Assembly (NCBI GenBank): GCA_945787445.1
Contig: CALZHT010000014.1
Span: 1-44,495 of the forward strand
DNA: 44,495 nt
Origin: an uncultured Desulfobulbaceae bacterium
GTDB lineage: Bacteria > Desulfobacterota > Desulfobulbia > Desulfobulbales > CALZHT01
Direction of reading: 5' to 3'
The notes under the pieces were generated by a model. It did no database searches and had not been told where the DNA came from. It was given only the letters and a program-made list of their open reading frames with translations. Shown piece after piece: positions 17,168 through 26,302 of the stretch. Every line of letters starts with the position of its first letter. The first letter of the stretch is position 1. Made by a program: the position numbers and the translations under genes.

Positions 17168-17806
17168 ATGCAGATTAAACAGATTACTGTCGGATTTATG
17201 AGCGTCTGCTGCTACATTGTTTCCTGTGAGGAGAAACGTAAAGCGCTGATCATTGATCCGGGTGGTGATGAAAAGGATATCCTGTCATATTGTCAGCAGG
17301 AAAAACTCACGGTGGAAGGCATTGTCAACACCCACGGCCACCCTGACCATGTCTGCGGAAACGGCATGATCAAGGCTTCAACCAAAGCACCCATCATTAT
17401 GCATGAGAAAGATGACTCCTTTTTTTCCCAGCCTGAGGCAGAACAATATTTTGCCATGCTTGGCCTGCCGGCTTCACCGCCAGTTGATCGTACCGTAAAA
17501 CACGGCGATGTCATCACTGCCGGCAATATTACCCTCGAGGTCATCCACACCCCGGGTCATACTCCTGGTGGTATATGTCTCTACAGTGCCCCACATCTTT
17601 TTACCGGTGACACGTTATTCGTCGGTGGTGTGGGCCGGACTGACTTCCCCGGTGGTGATATGCATCTGTTGCTTGATTCTATCAAGGACAAGCTGCTGGT
17701 CCTGCCGGATGAGACAAATGTATGGCCGGGCCATGGTTACGGCGGTGCTAAATCAACCATCGGCGCAGAGAAGGCCTCCAATCCCTATGTCAACGGGGAG
17801 TTCTAG
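17168..17806 (+). CDS. Metallo-beta-lactamase-fold hydrolase (glyoxalase II-like)
   Basis: This is a 212-residue metal-dependent hydrolase. It carries THGHPDH (H-x-H-x-D-H, about residues 55-61), HTPGHTPGG with the third histidine, TGDTLFVGGVGRTDFPGG with the bridging aspartate, and WPGHGYGG with the last histidine. This is the small bacterial glyoxalase-II-like type; the substrate is often a thioester such as S-lactoylglutathione but is not proven for these short forms. The ATG has GGAGAG about 9 nt upstream. The stop lies 3 nt before the selB start, so the two are tightly coupled. Confidence 0.9.
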   Translation: MQIKQITVGFMSVCCYIVSCEEKRKALIIDPGGDEKDILSYCQQEKLTVEGIVNTHGHPDHVCGNGMIKASTKAPIIMHEKDDSFFSQPEAEQYFAMLGLPASPPVDRTVKHGDVITAGNITLEVIHTPGHTPGGICLYSAPHLFTGDTLFVGGVGRTDFPGGDMHLLLDSIKDKLLVLPDETNVWPGHGYGGAKSTIGAEKASNPYVNGEF

Positions 17807-17809
17807 AGA

Positions 17810-19729
17810 ATGCGCGAGGTCGTCTTAGGTACTGCCGGGCATGTGGATCATGGCAAGACCAGCCTGGTTAAGGCACTCACCGGCATTGATACCGATAGAC
17901 TTAAGGAAGAGAAAAATCGCGGTATTACCATAGTACTAGGTTTTGCCTATCTGGACCTGCCATGCGGCCATCGCATGGGGATCGTTGATGTTCCGGGCCA
18001 TGAGCGGTTTGTCAAAAACATGGTGGCAGGAGCGACAGGGATCGATCTGGTCGCTTTTATTGTTGCCGCTGATGAAGGAATAATGCCCCAAACCAGAGAG
18101 CATTTTGAGATCTGCAAGCTTCTGGGCATTAAACGGGGACTTGTTGTTATCACCAAAAAGGATATGGTGGAGCCGGACTGGCTCGACCTTGTTACGGAAG
18201 AGGTAGGAGAATTCTTTTCTGAAAGCTTCCTTGCCGATGCTCCCATCCTGACCGTATCTTCAACTACTGGTGAAGGTATTGCAGAAGTCCGCGCTGTCCT
18301 GGACACGCTGGTCAAAGAAAGCGATTTTTCCGAAGCATTTGGCCCATTCCGATTACCTGTTGACCGGGTTTTTTCCATGAAAGGGTTTGGCGTTGTGGTC
18401 ACAGGCACTGCCATATCCGGACGTATCCGGGTGGGAGATGATGTTACATTTTACCCGAGGATGGTGACCGGGAAGATCAGGGGCATACAGGTACATGGCC
18501 AAGATTTAGAGGAAGGGGAGGCAGGTCACCGGACAGCCATTAATATTCAGGGCCTGGATTTGGATGAGGTTAAGCGTGGTGATATGCTCGCCAATTCCGG
18601 ATGTCTGCAACCCGCCTATATGCTTGATGCGGATTTTATGTATCTTGCCGGAAATAAAAAGCCGTTGAAAAACAGGACCCGGGTAAGGGTTCATTTGGGG
18701 ACGGCTGAGATTATGGGCCGCATAGTTCTGCTGGAGGACGAAGAACTGGCGCCGGGTACTGAAACAAACATCCAGCTTCTCCTTGAAAACCCTGTGGGGG
18801 TCTGGCCGGGGGACCGTTATGTGGTCAGAAGCTATTCGCCCATCTTCACCATAGGTGGTGGAGTGATCCACAATGGCTCCCCATCAAAAAGGAGGCGTTT
18901 TAAGGAAATAAACAAAGAGATTTTTGACACCTATCACAATGGCACCCCGGAAGATAAAATTCTTCTCAATCTTCGGGAAAGAGGGCTTGACGGATTGACT
19001 CTGGATGAGATCGGCATCAGGGCAGGCCTATTCGGCAAGCGGCTCGAAAAAATTCTCAAGCCCCTGGTTTCATCCCAGAAAATCCTTGTCATTGATTCTG
19101 ACCAAAAAAGAATGATGGAACCCAGTATATATAATGAAATCTGCACCAAAGTTAATGAAATTCTTTCAGCCTTTCATGAACAAAATCCCTTAAAGCAGGG
19201 AATCCCCAAAGAGGAACTCCGGTCCAGGCTTTACAAAGGACTCGATCCCAAGTTGTTCCAATATCTCCAGAAGGATTTGATCAAAAGGAACATTATTGTC
19301 AGGGACGAAGCGACAATACGTCTCGCTTCCCATCGGGTGGCTATGAAGGATGACGTCAAAACCTTGAAGCACGAAATGCTGAACCTATACCGTGGTGCCG
19401 TCTTGAGTCCGCCAACTGTGAAAGAAGTGTTCACCAGATTTGACAGGCATCCTCAGAAGCTTTTACGGGAGGTTCTTGACCTTCTCGTCCGTGACGAAGA
19501 ATTGGTCAAGGTAAATGAAGATTTATTTTTCCATACTGGTGCTCTCGATACACTTCAAAGCGATCTCGTTTCTTTCCTGCAGAAAGAAAAGGAGATTGAC
19601 GCCCCCCGGTTCAAACAGCTTACCGGCCTGACAAGAAAATTTTTTATCCCGCTGCTTGAGTATTTTGATAAAGAAAAGGTTACAATAAGGCTGGGAGACA
19701 AGAGAATCCTTCGGGATCATCGTAGTTAG
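17810..19729 (+). CDS. selB: Selenocysteine-specific translation elongation factor
   Basis: SelB brings selenocysteyl-tRNA to UGA codons that are followed by a SECIS hairpin. The 639-residue GTPase has the family's usual length. The G domain has GHVDHGKT (residues 10-17), [17 protein letters not shown] and TKKD. EF-Tu-like beta-barrel domains come next, and the C-terminal third is a set of winged helices (from about residue 375; [37 protein letters not shown]) that bind the SECIS RNA. The ATG lies 3 nt after the metallo-hydrolase stop with GGGGAG in the preceding gene's end. Its presence implies selenoproteins in the organism. selA, selC and selD are not in the window. Confidence 0.97.
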   Translation: MREVVLGTAGHVDHGKTSLVKALTGIDTDRLKEEKNRGITIVLGFAYLDLPCGHRMGIVDVPGHERFVKNMVAGATGIDLVAFIVAADEGIMPQTREHFEICKLLGIKRGLVVITKKDMVEPDWLDLVTEEVGEFFSESFLADAPILTVSSTTGEGIAEVRAVLDTLVKESDFSEAFGPFRLPVDRVFSMKGFGVVVTGTAISGRIRVGDDVTFYPRMVTGKIRGIQVHGQDLEEGEAGHRTAINIQGLDLDEVKRGDMLANSGCLQPAYMLDADFMYLAGNKKPLKNRTRVRVHLGTAEIMGRIVLLEDEELAPGTETNIQLLLENPVGVWPGDRYVVRSYSPIFTIGGGVIHNGSPSKRRRFKEINKEIFDTYHNGTPEDKILLNLRERGLDGLTLDEIGIRAGLFGKRLEKILKPLVSSQKILVIDSDQKRMMEPSIYNEICTKVNEILSAFHEQNPLKQGIPKEELRSRLYKGLDPKLFQYLQKDLIKRNIIVRDEATIRLASHRVAMKDDVKTLKHEMLNLYRGAVLSPPTVKEVFTRFDRHPQKLLREVLDLLVRDEELVKVNEDLFFHTGALDTLQSDLVSFLQKEKEIDAPRFKQLTGLTRKFFIPLLEYFDKEKVTIRLGDKRILRDHRS

Positions 19730-19731
19730 TC

Positions 19732-19860
19732 GGATACTAAATAAAGTGCCTAAAGTGAGCTAAAGTGCGAAGTGCCTAAAGTTAAAGGATTTATTTGACA
19801 AGTTAGGTGCCATAACTTTAGCCACTTCGAACTTTAGGCACTTCGGTAAATAAGTATCAA
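19732..19860. repeat. Inverted repeat of iterated AAGTGCCTAAAGT units (copy 1)
   Basis: Just after the selB stop, the left arm holds AAGTGCCTAAAGTGAGCTA then AAGTGCGAAGTGCCTAAAGT. The right arm (19813-19845) holds the complementary ACTTTAGGCACTT and a GCCACTTCG variant. The arms can fold into a long imperfect hairpin. Nine-to-ten-base units beginning AAGTG recur within each arm. The same unit set occurs at about 42930-43085. Confidence 0.8.
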
Positions 19861-19879
19861 CGTAAAATCTACCGAGAGC

Positions 19880-21592
19880 ATGTTATCGGAATTTTTGCGA
19901 CGCCATCAATTTTTGGAGGATGCAATCGCTACTGTTGTCGGAAACACCGGCGGTTTAAAGACAAACCAGCTCAGGCGTCTTGATCGCATCGCCAAAAAAA
20001 AGGTGCCGGTTGCTCTGATCATCAGCCCGGAAATGGCCCGCGATCTTTGCCAGATTTCCTATGAAACGGGCCGCCAAATGGGCGTGCTTATCTCAAGGGC
20101 CGGTTATGTAGAATGCGTCATAGTTGGTGACTACAAGGGAATCGTCATTCCGCACCTTTCGCAGTTTCGGGTTGCCGGCGGCCGTTTAAAAGGATTGCGT
20201 TGTGTGCATACCCACCTATCAGGCGAGGATCTTACCGAAGACGATCTGATGGATCTTCTCTTCTTGCGGTTGGACCTGATGGCCGCAATCAAGACCATGG
20301 ACAATGGTCTTCCGGAAAAAATATATGGTGTCCATCTGGTGCCCACTCCCATTGCCGGAAAAAACTGGGTATTTTTACCGCCAATGGTGCCAACCCAGCA
20401 ACCCCAGACACTTGATAAACTTATCATCGCGCTGGAGAATGAGTTTTCGAAATTCCGGCCTGTGGTTGATGTTGCATCCGGCCAGGACCGGGCCATCCTG
20501 ATAAGTGTCACTACTACTCATAAAGGACTTGCCCAGGAATCCATGGATGAACTCGCGGAATTGGCCGGTTCCGATGACGTGGCGGTTTTAGATAGGGTCA
20601 TTCAGAGACGCGAAAAAATCAATCCGAAATGGATACTTGGCAAAGGCAAGTTAAGCGAGATCATGCTTAATGCCCTTCGCGTTAATGCCAATCTTCTGAT
20701 CTTTGATCAGGAACTCAATCCTTCGCAGATACGATCCATTACGGATCATACCGAGCTCCGGGTCATTGACCGCACCCAGCTTATCCTGGATATTTTTGCC
20801 CGCCGGGCCTTGAGCAGAGAAGGAAAACTGCAGATCGAAATGGCCCAGCTTAAATACATGCTGCCCAGGCTCACCAAAAGGGATGACGCCCTTTCCCGTC
20901 TGACAGGCGGTATCGGCGGCAGGGGGCCAGGGGAGACAAAGCTTGAGGTTGATCGGCGCAGAATTCATAACCGGCTGGCAAAGCTGACAGGCAAGCTTAA
21001 GCAGGTGAGCAGAGAACGCCATCACCGCCGGGCGCGGCGCCGCAAAAAAGAGCTGCCGGTTCTTTCTTTGGTCGGCTATACAAATGCCGGCAAGTCGACC
21101 TTGTTGAACTCATTGACCAATAGCGAGATTTTAACGGGAGACAAGTTGTTTGCCACTCTCGATCCCACCAGTCGACGGCTCCGTTTCCCAAAGGATATCG
21201 AGGTTATTATTACTGATACGGTTGGATTTATTAGAAACCTTCCGAAGGAGCTCCTGCAGGCGTTCGCGTCCACCCTTGAAGAGCTCCATGAAGCTGATGT
21301 TCTGGTGCATGTTGTTGACGTGAGCAATCCCAGATTTGAGGAACAGATAAAGGTGGTGGAACACGTATTGAAAGAACTAGAACTTGATACACTTCCATGT
21401 TTGCGAGTTTTCAACAAGGTTGATAAGGTTGAAAAAGATTTCGCACAACACCATGCAAAAGAGTACAATGCGGTTTGTCTTTGTGCTCTTGAACCGAACA
21501 CCTTCGGGCCCTTTCTTGATGCAGCTCGGAATATGGTATGGAAGGAATGGGGAAGGTCAAGAGGACGAAATGTAGTATCTATTACCGGCTGA
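19880..21592 (+). CDS. hflX: HflX GTPase, long form
   Basis: HflX is a ribosome-binding GTPase that splits stalled or hibernating 70S ribosomes. The product is 570 residues, longer than E. coli HflX (about 426) because of an N-terminal extension of roughly 170-190 residues (RRLDRIAKKKVPVALIISPEMAR), as in many Desulfobacterota. The HflX N-terminal domain follows (AGSDDVAVLDRVIQRREKIN, LLIFDQELNPSQIRSI, DRTQLILDIFARRA), then GGRGPGETKLEVDRRRI. The G domain has GYTNAGKST at about 397-405, DTVGFIRNLP and NKVDKVE. The ATG at 19880 has only a weak GAGAG ribosome site. It is separated from selB by the hairpin repeat. Confidence 0.95.
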   Translation: MLSEFLRRHQFLEDAIATVVGNTGGLKTNQLRRLDRIAKKKVPVALIISPEMARDLCQISYETGRQMGVLISRAGYVECVIVGDYKGIVIPHLSQFRVAGGRLKGLRCVHTHLSGEDLTEDDLMDLLFLRLDLMAAIKTMDNGLPEKIYGVHLVPTPIAGKNWVFLPPMVPTQQPQTLDKLIIALENEFSKFRPVVDVASGQDRAILISVTTTHKGLAQESMDELAELAGSDDVAVLDRVIQRREKINPKWILGKGKLSEIMLNALRVNANLLIFDQELNPSQIRSITDHTELRVIDRTQLILDIFARRALSREGKLQIEMAQLKYMLPRLTKRDDALSRLTGGIGGRGPGETKLEVDRRRIHNRLAKLTGKLKQVSRERHHRRARRRKKELPVLSLVGYTNAGKSTLLNSLTNSEILTGDKLFATLDPTSRRLRFPKDIEVIITDTVGFIRNLPKELLQAFASTLEELHEADVLVHVVDVSNPRFEEQIKVVEHVLKELELDTLPCLRVFNKVDKVEKDFAQHHAKEYNAVCLCALEPNTFGPFLDAARNMVWKEWGRSRGRNVVSITG

Positions 21593-21643
21593 TATTATTG
21601 TTCTTGAGCCGTCACGAAATGGTATATGTTGTCAGCGGAAAGC

Positions 21644-22228
21644 ATGAGAAAAATGTTTCAATTACCTCTTAAGGGGCTCTTTTTTTTGTGGTTTGTCCTG
21701 TTCGGCCTTTTGGTCATGCCCCTCGAACTGCAAGCAAAAGATGCTATTATCAAAGATATTGTTATCACTAATTCAACCAGCCATGTTCTGGCCTATTTCA
21801 AAGTAATGTACGCCTTTACCCCCCAAATGGAAGAGGGTGTAGTAAACGGCATACCAGCAACCTTTTCATTTTCCATGGATCTGCTCATGCGCCGGAAAGG
21901 CTGGCCGGATAAGGAAATAGCCTCCTTCAACTTTGATCATACCTTGACCTACGATAACCTGAAAGAGATTTACCGCGTGACCTTTTCGGAAAAGGGCGGC
22001 AAGGCCATTGCCACGGAAAAAATTGAAGAATCAAAGAGCTTGATGTCCGCTGTGCATGATTTTAAGGTGTGCAGATTGCAAGATATGATTCCCGGTAGGG
22101 AATATATCTTGCGGGTTAAAGCAAGTCTTGAAAGAAAGAAACTACCGCTTAATTTTCATTATCTGATCCCATTTTGGCGATTCTGGGATTTTGATACTGA
22201 TTATTACAGTGTACATTTCAAATATTGA
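21644..22228 (+). CDS. DUF4390 domain protein with signal peptide
   Basis: This is a 194-residue predicted periplasmic or membrane-anchored protein. The N-terminal MRKMFQLPLKGLFFLWFV and following hydrophobic run end with ELQAKD, a likely signal peptidase site. The rest is beta-rich (IKDIVITNSTSHVLAYFKV, FSFSMDLLMRRKGWPDKEI) and ends FRFWDFDTDYYSVHF-like, the terminal motif pattern I associate with DUF4390. The ATG at 21644 was preferred over 21626 because of GGAAAGC upstream and a better signal peptide. DUF4390 genes are commonly found directly before NtrY-type kinase genes, as here (51 nt apart), so a role in that signalling path is plausible but unknown. Confidence 0.75.
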   Translation: MRKMFQLPLKGLFFLWFVLFGLLVMPLELQAKDAIIKDIVITNSTSHVLAYFKVMYAFTPQMEEGVVNGIPATFSFSMDLLMRRKGWPDKEIASFNFDHTLTYDNLKEIYRVTFSEKGGKAIATEKIEESKSLMSAVHDFKVCRLQDMIPGREYILRVKASLERKKLPLNFHYLIPFWRFWDFDTDYYSVHFKY

Positions 22229-22279
22229 TCCCGATCCCGAAGTTGATGAAAAAGGCATTATACTGTAGCAGAAAAAATT

Positions 22280-24532
22280 ATGTATCCGACGGAAGTTGAA
22301 AATCATTCATATGCCTACCTTGTTGAGAGAGACAAGAAAAAACGGCGGCGGATCTGGTTGACCATTCTGTCCTGTCTTTGTCTCCTGCCATTATTAACCT
22401 ACCTGGAGGCACGTTTTTTTCAGGTAGGCGCTGTGCCTTTTCCGGTGAGCGGCAACGTTCTGGTGTTCATACTCATCAATATTAACGTGCTTCTCCTGCT
22501 GCTCATGGTTTTTTTGGTTCTAAGGAATCTCGTGCAGCTGGTTTTTGAAAGACGCCGCCGTTTCCTGGGTACTAAACTCCGCACAAAACTGGTCATTTCA
22601 TTTGTCTCATTATCCCTTATCCCAACCGGGCTCCTTTTTTTTATTGCCTTGCAGTTCGTGTCGACCAGTATGGACTACTGGTTCAATATTAATGTTGAGC
22701 AGTCTCTCCTTGAATCTCTCAACATTGCAAAAAATGTATACCAGGACTACCGGGCCGAGGTAATCAGACAGTCCGAATCCATAGGTGCGGGACTTGAAGA
22801 GCAAACGTATTGGCAACTGACAGATGAAAATCTCGACTTCTTCTTGAAGGATACCCTGCAAAGCACGGGGCTTAGTGGCCTTGAAGTCATTTCAGGAGAG
22901 AAAGTCACCCAATTTAAAGTATTTCATACAGATATAGAGCCTGATGCGGTTCCTGATATACCTGTTGAGGTCTTGCGAAAAGCACTTGCCGGTGAAAGCG
23001 GACTCGTTACCATCCAACCCCTTCCGGCCGGAGAATTGGTACGGGGATTAACTCCGGTGCAGATAGGAACCGAAGGGTCCATCTCTCCCTATGTACTTAT
23101 TGCATCCAAGCTGATTCCTAATGTGCGCCTTGAGCGTATGACGCTAATTTCTAAGGGCCTTGAGGGATACAGACAACTTATGCTCTTGAAAACACCCATC
23201 AAGACAAGTCTTTTGGTGATGCTGCTCATCGTCACTCTGCTCATTGTTTTTTCTGCCATTTGGTTTGGATTTTATGTGGCCAGAGGCCTTACAATTCCTA
23301 TACGCAGGCTGGCGGAGGCCACCAGGCGAGTAGCGGAGGGGAAACTAGACTTTGTCATTGAAAAGAGTTCCGCCGACGAGATGGGCACTCTTGTTGATTC
23401 TTTCAACCAGATGACCAGAGACTTGCTGGTAAGCAAACAGGAATTGGAAAAAACAAACATCGCCTTGGGAAAAACGGTCCAGGAGCTTGATAACAGGAGG
23501 CGTTACACAGAGACAGTTTTGCAGAATGTTGCCGCCGGGGTAATTTCTATTGACGAAAAGGGTAAAATTACAACCATCAACCGTTTTGCTGAAGAACTCC
23601 TGCACATCGACAAAAATAATATCATTGGGCACCACTACAGATCGGTCATGCATCCCAATCACCTTGCCATATTTGAAAATTTCATGGCCGAACTGCGCAG
23701 CTCGGGCCAGGTAGTGGTCCAACGTCCGGTGCGGTTGACCGTCAGAGACGAATCGTTTTATCTGCGCATTAATTTTACAAAGCTAGAGGATGAAAATAAA
23801 AAACCATTGGGCTCGGTGTTGGTGTTTGATAATCTCACAGAGCTGGAGAAGGCACAGCGTATGGCGGCCTGGCGGGAAGTGGCCAGAAGAATTGCCCATG
23901 AGGTAAAAAATCCATTGACCCCCATACAGCTTTCCGCCCAACGCTTACGGAAAAAATATCTGGAACGTCTCGACTCTGAGGGGGAGGTTTTTGATCTTTG
24001 CACCCGCACCATAATAAATCAGGTAGATGAACTGAAGCGACTTGTTAGTGAGTTCTCGAGTTTCGCCCGTATGCCGGCGGTACAGAAAACAAAAAACAAC
24101 CTGTTGGATATGGTTCGGGAAGTACTGATCCTCTATGAAGAAGCTCACAAGAACCTACAATTCACTATACAGGGCGGGGAGGACATTCAGTCCTTTTTAT
24201 TTGATCTCAAGCAGATGAAGAGAGTTTTGATCAACCTCCTTGATAATGCGATCGCTGCTCTGCCTGAAGACGGCATAGTTGAGATTGTCCTTTGCGAAGA
24301 CCAAGAAAAGAAAATGGCTGTGATGGAAGTACGCGATAATGGCCAGGGCATTAAGGACGAAGATAAACCACGTCTTTTCGAGCCATATTTTTCAACAAAG
24401 AAATCAGGTACCGGATTGGGGCTGGCAATTGCCGGCACTGTGGTGTCCGATCATGGCGGCTATATTAAAGTAAAGGACAATAAACCGACAGGGGCCAAAT
24501 TTATCGTAGAGTTGCCGATTGTCATACTATAG
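22280..24532 (+). CDS. ntrY: NtrY-type membrane histidine kinase
   Basis: This is a 750-residue sensor kinase. Three membrane segments lie in the first 130 residues (about 25-47, 55-80, 105-130) and a fourth at about 310-335, enclosing a periplasmic sensor part of about 180 residues. A HAMP linker follows (about 336-390, PIRRLAEATRRVAEGKLDF), then a PAS domain (about 405-520, TVLQNVAAGVISIDEKGKI). The dimerisation/phosphoacceptor helix has RRIAHEVKNPLTP (His540), and the ATP-binding domain has NLLDNAIAAL, DNGQGI and GTGLGLAIA. This is the NtrY layout. The partner is the NtrX-like regulator 170 nt downstream. The signal sensed is unknown; despite the name, links to nitrogen control outside alphaproteobacteria are weak. 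Confidence 0.93.
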   Translation: MYPTEVENHSYAYLVERDKKKRRRIWLTILSCLCLLPLLTYLEARFFQVGAVPFPVSGNVLVFILININVLLLLLMVFLVLRNLVQLVFERRRRFLGTKLRTKLVISFVSLSLIPTGLLFFIALQFVSTSMDYWFNINVEQSLLESLNIAKNVYQDYRAEVIRQSESIGAGLEEQTYWQLTDENLDFFLKDTLQSTGLSGLEVISGEKVTQFKVFHTDIEPDAVPDIPVEVLRKALAGESGLVTIQPLPAGELVRGLTPVQIGTEGSISPYVLIASKLIPNVRLERMTLISKGLEGYRQLMLLKTPIKTSLLVMLLIVTLLIVFSAIWFGFYVARGLTIPIRRLAEATRRVAEGKLDFVIEKSSADEMGTLVDSFNQMTRDLLVSKQELEKTNIALGKTVQELDNRRRYTETVLQNVAAGVISIDEKGKITTINRFAEELLHIDKNNIIGHHYRSVMHPNHLAIFENFMAELRSSGQVVVQRPVRLTVRDESFYLRINFTKLEDENKKPLGSVLVFDNLTELEKAQRMAAWREVARRIAHEVKNPLTPIQLSAQRLRKKYLERLDSEGEVFDLCTRTIINQVDELKRLVSEFSSFARMPAVQKTKNNLLDMVREVLILYEEAHKNLQFTIQGGEDIQSFLFDLKQMKRVLINLLDNAIAALPEDGIVEIVLCEDQEKKMAVMEVRDNGQGIKDEDKPRLFEPYFSTKKSGTGLGLAIAGTVVSDHGGYIKVKDNKPTGAKFIVELPIVIL

Positions 24533-24587
24533 GCTGCAAAGTACCTGTTACGTTGAGGTTGACAGGGAAATGTCAGGGCAGGAATAT

Positions 24588-24605
24588 AATTTTTCGTGAA
24601 AAATT
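24588..24605. promoter_or_regulatory. Perfect palindrome between ntrY and ntrX
   Basis: AATTTTTC-GT-GAAAAATT is a perfect 8-bp inverted repeat in the 171-nt gap upstream of the response regulator. It could be an operator or a weak hairpin. A TTGACA at 24559 lies to its left but is badly spaced from TATAAT. Confidence 0.35.
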
Positions 24606-24703
24606 GGTATGGTACGTATTAAAATGAAAAATTCTCCGTGCAGCAGACAAAGCGTATTTTTATGCGATTTCATCAAATTTTAACGAGTAAGAATTAAAGA
24701 AAA

Positions 24704-26071
24704 ATGTCACAGAAGATTTTGATTATTGATGATGAAAAGAGCATTCGTTTATCCCTGGCAGGGATATTGTCCGACGAAGGATTTGAGGCAATTTGCGTTG
24801 AATCCGCAGAAGAAGGGTTGGCCAAGATCGATGAAGAACGCATTTCTCTCGCACTGCTCGATATATGGATGCCCGGTATGGATGGCATGGAAGCCTTGAA
24901 GCATATTAAGGAGTCAAATCCCCATCTCCCGGTGATAATGATATCAGGACACGGCACTATTGAGACAGCTGTGCAGGCGACAAAAATGGGCGCCTATGAT
25001 TTTATTGAAAAGCCTCCTTCCTATGAAAAGATCGTCCTTTCGGTGAACAATGCATTGCATCTTGCCCAGCTTGAAAAAGAAAATTTGATATTGAAACAAA
25101 AAACAACCTCAAAACCCGGTTTAACCGGCAATTCACAGGTCATTCGGGAAGTTCTCGGACAGATTGAAAGAGTGGCGCCCACTGATGCCTGGGTGCTTAT
25201 TCGGGGCGAACACGGTACGGGCAAAGAAGTTGTAGCCCAGTCCATTCACCGCTTATCTAACTGCAGCAATAGACCGATGATCGAGATTAATTGCGCAGCT
25301 ATTCCTGAAGAGTTGATCGAGAGCGAGCTTTTTGGCCATGAAAAAGGCGCCTTCACTGGTGCCGCCAACAGCAGAAAGGGAAAATTTGATCTCGCCGATG
25401 GCGGCATGCTGTTCCTTGATGAAATAGGGGATATGAGCCTTAAAACTCAGGCCAAGATTCTCCGTATTTTACAGGAGCAAAAATTTGAACGGGTGGGCGG
25501 CGGCAAGACCATTTCTGTTTCGGTAAGGGTTTTGGCTGCAACCAACAAAGATCTTGAAAAGGAAATCGAACTGGGCAGTTTCAGGGCGGACCTGTTCTGG
25601 CGGCTTAATGTGGTGCCTATCCATGTTCCTCCTTTACGGGAAAGACTCGAGGATATTCCTGACCTGGTGACTTTTTTTCTCAAGGAATTCAATAAGAAAG
25701 GTTTTGGGGAAAAGGAGTTTTCCCCAGAGGCGTTAGGGACCATGCAGAACCATTCCTGGCCCGGAAACGTTAGGGAATTGCGGAATTTTATCGAACGGGC
25801 CGTTATTATGTCGTCAGAGCCTGTTATCTCTGAAGGAGTTGTTTCTTCCTTACTGCATCCGACAATGCATGTTTCTGCAGGTCTGGGTGGGGGAAAATCA
25901 ATTGATAAATTCAAGCTGATGAATTTCAAGGATGCTAAAAAACAGTTTGAACGTGAATACCTTGAGGCACGCTTACAGGAAAACAAAGGAAACATCTCCC
26001 AGACCGCTGAACAGATAGGCCTTGAACGCAGCCATCTGCACAAAAAATTGAAGACATACGAGATTGATTAG
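24704..26071 (+). CDS. ntrX: NtrX/NtrC-family sigma54-dependent response regulator
   Basis: This is a 455-residue activator with the three classic domains. The receiver spans about 1-120 ([14 protein letters not shown], phospho-acceptor Asp53 in [11 protein letters not shown], conserved Lys in DFIEKP). The AAA+ sigma54 activation domain spans about 140-370 (GEHGTGKE Walker [14 protein letters not shown] loop that touches sigma54, [11 protein letters not shown] Walker [15 protein letters not shown]). The C-terminal Fis-type helix-turn-helix spans about 415-455 ([20 protein letters not shown]). It activates sigma54 promoters when phosphorylated, most likely by the adjacent NtrY-like kinase. Only a weak AAAGAAAA ribosome site precedes the ATG. 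Confidence 0.94.
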   Translation: MSQKILIIDDEKSIRLSLAGILSDEGFEAICVESAEEGLAKIDEERISLALLDIWMPGMDGMEALKHIKESNPHLPVIMISGHGTIETAVQATKMGAYDFIEKPPSYEKIVLSVNNALHLAQLEKENLILKQKTTSKPGLTGNSQVIREVLGQIERVAPTDAWVLIRGEHGTGKEVVAQSIHRLSNCSNRPMIEINCAAIPEELIESELFGHEKGAFTGAANSRKGKFDLADGGMLFLDEIGDMSLKTQAKILRILQEQKFERVGGGKTISVSVRVLAATNKDLEKEIELGSFRADLFWRLNVVPIHVPPLRERLEDIPDLVTFFLKEFNKKGFGEKEFSPEALGTMQNHSWPGNVRELRNFIERAVIMSSEPVISEGVVSSLLHPTMHVSAGLGGGKSIDKFKLMNFKDAKKQFEREYLEARLQENKGNISQTAEQIGLERSHLHKKLKTYEID

Positions 26072-26302
26072 TAGTGGCCTCAGGAAAATTTGAGAGTGCT
26101 GATCCCGGGCTTTTTGTGATTGGGAAGCGGAATGAGACCTGCCAACTTGCCTCGAGGAACTTTAATACTTACCGTTATTCTCAGAAACACGCATGATGAA
26201 TTGCTGCTCTATTATTGAATATAGAGACAAGGTTTATTGAGTGCGAGGTCCTATGTGGCAATAACGGGATAGAGTAGTATAATTTTATATGGATAAGACA
26301 CA

